Shown here: one piece after another, positions 59,076-64,000 of the stretch | Layout: each line of letters begins with the position of its first letter | Numbering within the stretch: position 1 is the first letter of the stretch | Assembly (NCBI GenBank): GCA_964445645.1 | Contig: CAYULH010000004.1 | Span: 1 to 64,000, forward strand | Direction: 5' to 3' | Source of the DNA: Aureispira sp964445645 | GTDB taxonomy: Bacteria > Bacteroidota > Bacteroidia > Chitinophagales > Saprospiraceae | Length of the DNA stretch: 64,000 nucleotides | The notes under the pieces: generated by a model | What the model saw: only the letters and a program-made list of their open reading frames with translations | Database searches by the model: none | What the model was told of the DNA's origin: nothing | Made by a program: the position numbers and the translations under genes

Positions 59076-60665
59076 ATGAAACCGCTACTACTATTTACGT
59101 TACTTCTTAGTGTAGGGCATTTATCCGCCCAAACCTATGCCGATGATATTGCTGCCCTATTCTATGACAAATGTACTTCTTGTCATCATGCTGGGGGTAT
59201 TGCTCCTTTTTCTTTGATGAGCTACACCGATGCCTCTATCCGATTGCCGGCTATTCAGAATGCTGTGACTACCAAGCGAATGCCGCCTTGGTCGCCCGAC
59301 AACTCCTACTCGCAGTTTGCACACGATAGAAGCCTAAGCCAAGCAGAAATCACGCTTATTGATAATTGGATCAATGCAGGTGGCCCTCAAGGCAATCCTA
59401 ACAATACGCCACCTCCTCCTGCTTATAATCCCAACAACTGGGTATTGGGCCCACCCGACCTAAGCATCAAAATGCCCGATTATGTGAGCAAAGCCACAGC
59501 CAGCAATGATGATTATATCTGCATTTCAATTCCTACCAATTTAGCTGCTGGACGTACCATTCAAGCCATTGAGGTCATACCGGGCAATAGTGCCGTTGTA
59601 CACCACGCCCTTATTCATATTGATGCAGCCGGCACCTATGCTACAGATACCACTAGTCATGCCTGTGGTGGCCCCTCCACCCTGCCATTGATTGCAGGGT
59701 ATGCCCCCGGTAGTGATCCTGCTCAATTTCCCAATACCTCCAATTTTAAGTTGGGTATCAACCTGCCTGCCAATTCCAATATTGTTTTTGCCATGCACTA
59801 TCCAGCAGGAAGTCAAGGTATCTTAGATAGTACACGGCTCAATATTCACTTTTATCCTCAAGGCACTACAGGCGTGCGTGAGGTGAGTGCCAACCCAATT
59901 TTGAATAGCTATAATTTTACTATCAATGCCAACACGGTAGATGTAGTAGAAGATTGGTTTCCTGCCGCCAACTTTCCTGTGAACAGCGATTTTTCTATAT
60001 TTAGTATTTTCCCTCATGCCCACCTTATTGGCAAGAGCTTTATTGTATATGGGGTCAATCACTTTCCGCCTTATGATACCATTCCATTGATTCACATTCC
60101 CAAATGGGATTTTGAGTGGCAAGGATTTTATGTATTTGAATACATGAAAAAACTACCTGCTGGGTACAAGCTCTATGGCAAGGCTGTTTATGATAATACC
60201 ACCAACAACCCCTTCAATCCAAACAATCCCCCCCAAAACATTAGTGCTGGACTCAATACCACCGATGAAATGTTCTTAATTTATTTCCAGTATCTCAATT
60301 ATCAACAAGGGGATGAAACTATTAATATTGATAGTTTATTGCAAGCGCAAAACACTGTATTTACCAATAATCGGCCCTTGGCTGTGAATGAGGATGGCTT
60401 ATTCTTGACGGCCTACCCCAATCCCTCTAGTGCGCTAACAACCATACATTATTACCTAGAAAAAGAGGCAGAAGTGCAATTAATGGTGTATGATGCACAA
60501 GGGCGTGTGGTTCGTCAGTTGGCACTAGAACAGCAAACACAAGGACAACATCTATACGAGTGGGATGGCCGCCAACAGAATGGGCAATCGGTGCCAGCAG
60601 GCATCTATTCCATACAATTACGAGTGGGCGAGAAAATAGTCCACAAAAAAATCATTCGTCAATAG
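59076..60665 (+). CDS. T9SS-secreted cytochrome c/copper type II monooxygenase-like protein
   Basis: The 529-residue exported protein (cleavage about residue 19) has a cytochrome c motif CTSCH (C33-H37) with MPPW (M69) downstream, and a PHM-like copper domain: HH at 176-177, H241 (MHYPAG), HAH at 314-316 (FPHAHLIGKSF) and M399 (DEMFL), the ligand order expected for CuH and CuM sites. The C-terminus is a FlgD-like/T9SS domain (YPNPSSALTTI..RKIIRQ-type end). Suggests an ascorbate-type copper hydroxylase with its own electron carrier on the cell surface. Substrate unknown. Confidence 0.85.
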   Translation: MKPLLLFTLLLSVGHLSAQTYADDIAALFYDKCTSCHHAGGIAPFSLMSYTDASIRLPAIQNAVTTKRMPPWSPDNSYSQFAHDRSLSQAEITLIDNWINAGGPQGNPNNTPPPPAYNPNNWVLGPPDLSIKMPDYVSKATASNDDYICISIPTNLAAGRTIQAIEVIPGNSAVVHHALIHIDAAGTYATDTTSHACGGPSTLPLIAGYAPGSDPAQFPNTSNFKLGINLPANSNIVFAMHYPAGSQGILDSTRLNIHFYPQGTTGVREVSANPILNSYNFTINANTVDVVEDWFPAANFPVNSDFSIFSIFPHAHLIGKSFIVYGVNHFPPYDTIPLIHIPKWDFEWQGFYVFEYMKKLPAGYKLYGKAVYDNTTNNPFNPNNPPQNISAGLNTTDEMFLIYFQYLNYQQGDETINIDSLLQAQNTVFTNNRPLAVNEDGLFLTAYPNPSSALTTIHYYLEKEAEVQLMVYDAQGRVVRQLALEQQTQGQHLYEWDGRQQNGQSVPAGIYSIQLRVGEKIVHKKIIRQ

Positions 60666-60692
60666 ACATTTTGATTTTTAATTTTTTTATTT

Positions 60693-60737
60693 GTCATAGT
60701 AAAGGCTTCCTTCAACGGGCTTTACTATGACTTTTTT
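60693..60737 (+). terminator. Terminator of the copper protein gene
   Basis: GTCATAGTAAAG (60693-60704) and CTTTACTATGAC (60720-60731) with T6, whose last T residues merge with the left end of MITE-like copy 2. Confidence 0.85.
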
Positions 60738-60979
60738 AAGTAGGTGCAAAAAAGAAACCGTACAATAAAAAATGAGAGATTTTTGTTCAGATCGAGGCAC
60801 TCGCTATGCGATCTGACTTATTTGATACAGTGTATCAAATAATCAGGTAACAAAGCTGTAACGAGTTACAGCGCGTATTTCCAACGATGAACCGAGGCTC
60901 TGCCGAGCTCATAAGCGAAGCGCACTAGCTGGAGAAAAAGAATCGTTTTTTAGTCCGTTTACTTTTTTAAAGCTACTTA
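60736..60979. repeat. MITE-like dispersed element, copy 2 (244 bp) with extra hairpin
   Basis: Ends and core match copy 1 (5985-6183). The core hairpin is GCTGTAAC (60855-60862)/GTTACAGC (60865-60872), different in sequence from copy 1 but equally paired. An inserted segment has an 11-bp hairpin TTATTTGATAC (60818-60828)/GTATCAAATAA (60832-60842), and AGATCG/CGATCT (60790-60812) arms. Located between the T9SS copper protein and pfkA, with no ORF. Confidence 0.82.
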
Positions 60980-61010
60980 TTTTCCTTATAAGAATTCTAA
61001 TACCAATACA

Positions 61011-61985
61011 ATGAAAAAAATAGCTGTCTTTACCTCTGGAGGGGATGCCCCCGGTATGAATGCCTGTATTCGTGCAATCGTGCGCGCTGCCGTACACCAC
61101 CATGTAGAAGTAATGGGTATTCGGAAAGGCTATAAAGGTATGATTGAAGATGATTTTGTTCCTCTGCAATCCAATTCGGTAAGCTATATTCTACAGCGTG
61201 GAGGCACTATTTTGGGTTCGGCCAGAAGTGAGGAATTTAAGACAGCAGAAGGGCGCAAAAAAGCCTACAACAACCTCAAGAAGCACGGAATAGAAGGTAT
61301 TGTAGCTATTGGTGGAGATGGTACCTTTACGGGGGCTAAGTTTTTTATGGAGGAATATCCAGATATTGCCATTGTAGGCACTCCCGGTACGATTGATAAT
61401 GATTTGTTTGGGACAGACTTTACTATTGGTTATGACACGGCTATCAATACAGCCATGCAAGCCATTGATAGCATCAAAGATACAGCCGATGCACATGATC
61501 GCCTATTTTTTGTAGAAGTGATGGGACGAGATGCGGGCTTTATTGCCATGCGTGCAGGCATTGCCGCAGGTGCCAAAGCTATTCTTGTTCCCGAAAGCAA
61601 AACCAATATTGATGAATTGGTACAGTTGTTATTAGATAATGCTAAAAAACGAAAACTGGCCAATATTGTTGTTGTGGCTGAAGGCAATGACGGCGGTGGT
61701 GCGGTCCAAATTGCCGAAAAAGTCAAAGCTAGAACTAATATCTTTGATATACGTGTGACAATACTAGGGCACATGCAGCGTGGAGGCTCTCCCACTTGTA
61801 TGGATCGTGTACTAGCTAGTCGTGTTGGTGTGGCGGCGGTAGAGGCACTCTGTGCTGGCAAAAGGGGTATTATGCTCGGCCAATTGCACCGAGAAATTAG
61901 CGAAACACCATTCGACAAGGCCATTAAGCACCACGTCAAAAGTAGCACCCAATTGGAAGATTTGGCTAAGATTATTGCTTATTAG
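61011..61985 (+). CDS. pfkA: ATP-dependent 6-phosphofructokinase
   Basis: The 324-residue enzyme phosphorylates fructose 6-phosphate, the committed glycolytic step. It has FTSGGDAPGMNA at the start, AIGGDGTFTGA (GGDGT, ATP-type rather than the GGDD of PPi-type), PGTIDNDLFGTDFTIGYDTA (catalytic D), EVMGRDAGF and GHMQRGGSPTCMDR. Length fits bacterial PfkA. The gene lies 31 bp downstream of MITE-like copy 2, so its promoter may be within or just after the element. Convergent with cysQ, 14 bp apart. Confidence 0.97.
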   Translation: MKKIAVFTSGGDAPGMNACIRAIVRAAVHHHVEVMGIRKGYKGMIEDDFVPLQSNSVSYILQRGGTILGSARSEEFKTAEGRKKAYNNLKKHGIEGIVAIGGDGTFTGAKFFMEEYPDIAIVGTPGTIDNDLFGTDFTIGYDTAINTAMQAIDSIKDTADAHDRLFFVEVMGRDAGFIAMRAGIAAGAKAILVPESKTNIDELVQLLLDNAKKRKLANIVVVAEGNDGGGAVQIAEKVKARTNIFDIRVTILGHMQRGGSPTCMDRVLASRVGVAAVEALCAGKRGIMLGQLHREISETPFDKAIKHHVKSSTQLEDLAKIIAY

Positions 61986-61999
61986 AGCATTCTTGCCCT

Positions 62000-62779
62000 T
62001 TACTGCACATTACCATAGGCCACAAAATAAGGATTGAGCATATTTTCTTTGTTGTAAACAACAGCATCCTCGTTATTGTACTGCACTACTTTGCCCCCTG
62101 CTTCTTCGAGCACAATTTGAGCCGCCGCCGTGTCCCACTCCATTGTGGGGGCCACCCTCGGATACAAATGTGCTTGGCCTGTTGCCAACAACAAAAACTT
62201 GAGCGAACTGCCCTTGGACACCAAATCGGGCTCATCCAAAACCTCAATAAACGCCTTGGTTTCTTCGTTCAAGTGCGAGCGAGAACACACCACCTTAATA
62301 CCTTTGTCTTGCATGGTAAACTGTGGCGCATGGATTTGCTGGGTGTTGCCCTCTTTCTTCAAAAAAGCCCCTGCTCCTTTGACCGCCCAATACAATTCAT
62401 CCAACACCGGTGCGTACACCACACCCAATACTACTTGCCCTTGGTGAATCAGAGCTATATTTACCGTAAACTCTCCATTTCTCTTGATAAACTCCTTGGT
62501 ACCATCCAGAGGATCCACCAACCAATAATAGTCATAACCTTGGCGCTCGGCATAAGGTACCGCTTTGTTCTCTTCAGAAACAATGGGGTATTGCAACGGC
62601 AATTGCTCCAAGCCTTCACAAATAACAGCATTAGAAGCCTGATCTGCCGCTGTTAGAGGCGAATCATCGGCTTTTTTGATAATTTCTATTCCTTCACAAT
62701 TCTTATAAATATCCAAAATAGCAGCCCCTGCATTGACCGCAATAGTACACAACTCTGGGATTAAATCTTTGTAAGTCAT
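62000..62779 (-). CDS. cysQ: 3'(2'),5'-bisphosphate nucleotidase CysQ
   Basis: The 259-residue enzyme (ATG 62779) has the inositol-monophosphatase-family metal motifs: ITTADQ-like DSPLTAADQASNAV (about residue 40), VSEENKAV (E), the DPLDGTKEF block (about 95) and the late EWDTAAAQIVLEEAGG. Removes the 3' phosphate of PAP from sulfate assimilation or sulfonation. An in-frame extension to 62953 exists but overlaps the helicase gene and lacks the family N-terminus. nrnA in this window acts on the same product. Confidence 0.93.
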   Translation of the reverse strand: MTYKDLIPELCTIAVNAGAAILDIYKNCEGIEIIKKADDSPLTAADQASNAVICEGLEQLPLQYPIVSEENKAVPYAERQGYDYYWLVDPLDGTKEFIKRNGEFTVNIALIHQGQVVLGVVYAPVLDELYWAVKGAGAFLKKEGNTQQIHAPQFTMQDKGIKVVCSRSHLNEETKAFIEVLDEPDLVSKGSSLKFLLLATGQAHLYPRVAPTMEWDTAAAQIVLEEAGGKVVQYNNEDAVVYNKENMLNPYFVAYGNVQ

Positions 62780-62804
62780 TTTCTGTAATTCTGTAATTTT
62801 GAAG

Positions 62805-64000
62805 TTACTTTTTCTTGTGACGATTCTTTTTAGAAGTAGTTTTGCGCCCTTTGTTGGCCTTGGACATATAGCCCGAATTGCTTTTGCCTGTGTATTTTTT
62901 GGGACGCTTATTCTGCTTCTTCTTAATTTTTGTTTTGTAACTAGTTTTCTCATGAAAAGCTCCCTTATAATTGGGGTCTTCTTTCATCTTTTGGGCATCA
63001 ATGGCTCGATTCATTTCTTGCTGTTCGGCAAAAGGCGTATTGGTGACTTCTACAGCGGCTGGCATCGGAAAACGTGGAATAGCCATGCGAATTTTTTTCT
63101 CAATCTTATTGATGTGATAGGCATCGGCAGGCGTACTAAAAGTCAGTGCCGCCCCTGTTCTAAAAGCCCTACCCGTACGCCCAATTCTATGCACATAATC
63201 CTCATAAACCGTAGGCACATCAAAATTCACCACATGGCTCACTTCCTTAATATCAATACCACGTGCCATCACATCCGTAGCCACCAAAATCCGAATAGCC
63301 CCCTGCCTAAAATCCTCAAAAGCATTGATACGGGTATTCTGTCCTTTGTTAGAATGAATCAAACGAATGCCCGCATCCCCCGCCAAACGTTGGAGGCGTT
63401 CAAACACCAAATTGGCCGTTTGTTTGGTCTTTACAAAAACAATAATTCGACTAAAATTTTCTTCATCCTCTAGCAAGTGCGTCAATAAATTGAGCTTGGT
63501 CGCAAAGTTGGGCACTTCATACAATTGTTGCTCTACGGTCTCTACAGGAGTAGCCTCGGGTGTTATTTCTATTTTGACTGGAAAATCCATAAAATTCCAA
63601 CTCAATTCTTCTACTTTGGGCGAAAAGGTAGCCGAAAACAGGAGGTTTTGCTTTTTGGTAGGCACCACTTCCAGAATATTATTAATCTGCCCCATAAACC
63701 CCATGTCCATCATTCGGTCGGCCTCGTCCAAGACCATAATTTCTACCTTATTGAGCGGCACATTTTCCTGTTGGTACAATTCCAACAAGCGTTTGGGCGT
63801 GCTGACCACAATATCCACCCCATTGAGCAATGCCTTGGCCTGCGCCTTGCGTCCAACGCCCCCATAAATACCCTCAATCCTAAATTCTGTATAGGTAGCC
63901 AACTCCTTAACTTGCTTGGTTACTTGCACCACCAGCTCCTTGGTAGGCACTACAATAATGCAGCGTGCTGCATTGCCCTTGGGATAGCTCAATTTTTGCA
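62805..64000 (-). CDS. DEAD-box RNA helicase (5'-truncated by the window edge)
   Basis: The visible 398 residues include motif Ia (PTKEL), Ib (STPKRLLEL), II (DEAD, in MVLDEADRMMDMG), III (LLFSATF), and C-terminal motifs with VATDVMARGID and HRIGRTGRA. Motif I (Walker A) and Q lie beyond the right edge, so the ORF continues. The C-terminus is very basic (KKKQNKRPKKYTGKS). Most likely a RhlE-type helicase in RNA decay or ribosome assembly. Stop 62805 is 25 bp before cysQ. Confidence 0.9.
   Translation of the reverse strand, partial: QKLSYPKGNAARCIIVVPTKELVVQVTKQVKELATYTEFRIEGIYGGVGRKAQAKALLNGVDIVVSTPKRLLELYQQENVPLNKVEIMVLDEADRMMDMGFMGQINNILEVVPTKKQNLLFSATFSPKVEELSWNFMDFPVKIEITPEATPVETVEQQLYEVPNFATKLNLLTHLLEDEENFSRIIVFVKTKQTANLVFERLQRLAGDAGIRLIHSNKGQNTRINAFEDFRQGAIRILVATDVMARGIDIKEVSHVVNFDVPTVYEDYVHRIGRTGRAFRTGAALTFSTPADAYHINKIEKKIRMAIPRFPMPAAVEVTNTPFAEQQEMNRAIDAQKMKEDPNYKGAFHEKTSYKTKIKKKQNKRPKKYTGKSNSGYMSKANKGRKTTSKKNRHKKK

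Noticed and set aside
62780..62953. N-terminal extension of cysQ
   Set aside because: It overlaps the helicase gene coding region in another frame and is not part of the CysQ fold.

Overview
The window looks like a chromosomal segment of a Bacteroidota bacterium. The evidence is: secreted proteins ending in type IX secretion (T9SS)-style C-termini with a 'YPNP' signature, many Bacteroidota-type -7 elements (TAnnTTTG) upstream of genes, small lipoproteins with an SxxC-like lipobox, and a near absence of Shine-Dalgarno sequences. The mix of a bacterial steroid 5-alpha-reductase-like protein, metacaspase/papain genes and T9SS cytochrome-like proteins suggests a Saprospira/Aureispira-like lineage, but this is a weak inference. 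No rRNA, transposase, CRISPR array, phage or origin was seen. One tRNA (Leu, CAA) is present.

Layout. 1-8.4 kb: NAD(P)-binding oxidoreductase, secreted TPR protein, orphan HSDR_N-type nuclease, steroid reductase-like enzyme, PLP dehydratase/racemase, small alarmone hydrolase, DUF547 protein and a repeated wHTH/membrane protein. 8.6-14.8 kb: ZIP transporter, recR, yifB/comM, HEPN/Abi-like protein, fabI, glycosyltransferase. 14.8-20.4 kb: methionine module. A SAM-I riboswitch precedes an unusual OsmC-MetZ fusion, and metX lies further on; between them sits an AbiEi/AbiEii type IV toxin-antitoxin cassette bracketed by two 53-bp direct repeats. 20.4-29.4 kb: triple-repeat secreted protein, MacB/MacA-like transporter pair, nrnA operon, PrsW-like protease, glycosyltransferase. 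29.4-34.5 kb: two tiny lipoproteins, M19-like dipeptidase, DUF1905 protein, an inverted-repeat-bounded cluster of REP-like hairpins, lipoprotein serine protease, frameshifted higA-like antitoxin, tRNA-Leu. 34.5-49.4 kb: topB, PIN-like protein translationally coupled to a PAS histidine kinase, MarC-family protein, a MazF/PemK toxin paired with a membrane-anchored partner, second M19-like protein, two GH73/LysM cell-wall proteins, O-methyltransferase. 49.5-60.7 kb: caspase-like and papain-like secreted peptidases, a 1368-aa modular T9SS protein with a haem c motif, a small lipoprotein, a cytochrome c/copper monooxygenase-like T9SS protein. 61-64 kb: pfkA, cysQ and a truncated DEAD-box helicase.

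The most unusual signal is non-coding: a dispersed MITE-like family (complete copies at about 5985-6183 and 60736-60979, an edge fragment at 1-53, and a divergent composite copy at 49573-49862). It has TTAAG(T/A)AG-type inverted ends and an internal hairpin whose two arms change together between copies, so base pairing is conserved while sequence is not. Other notable signals are the direct-repeat-flanked AbiE cassette, the PemK/membrane partner pair, long palindromes overlapping stop codons at several gene ends, and a possible roughly 90-nt leftward small RNA near 12.0 kb.
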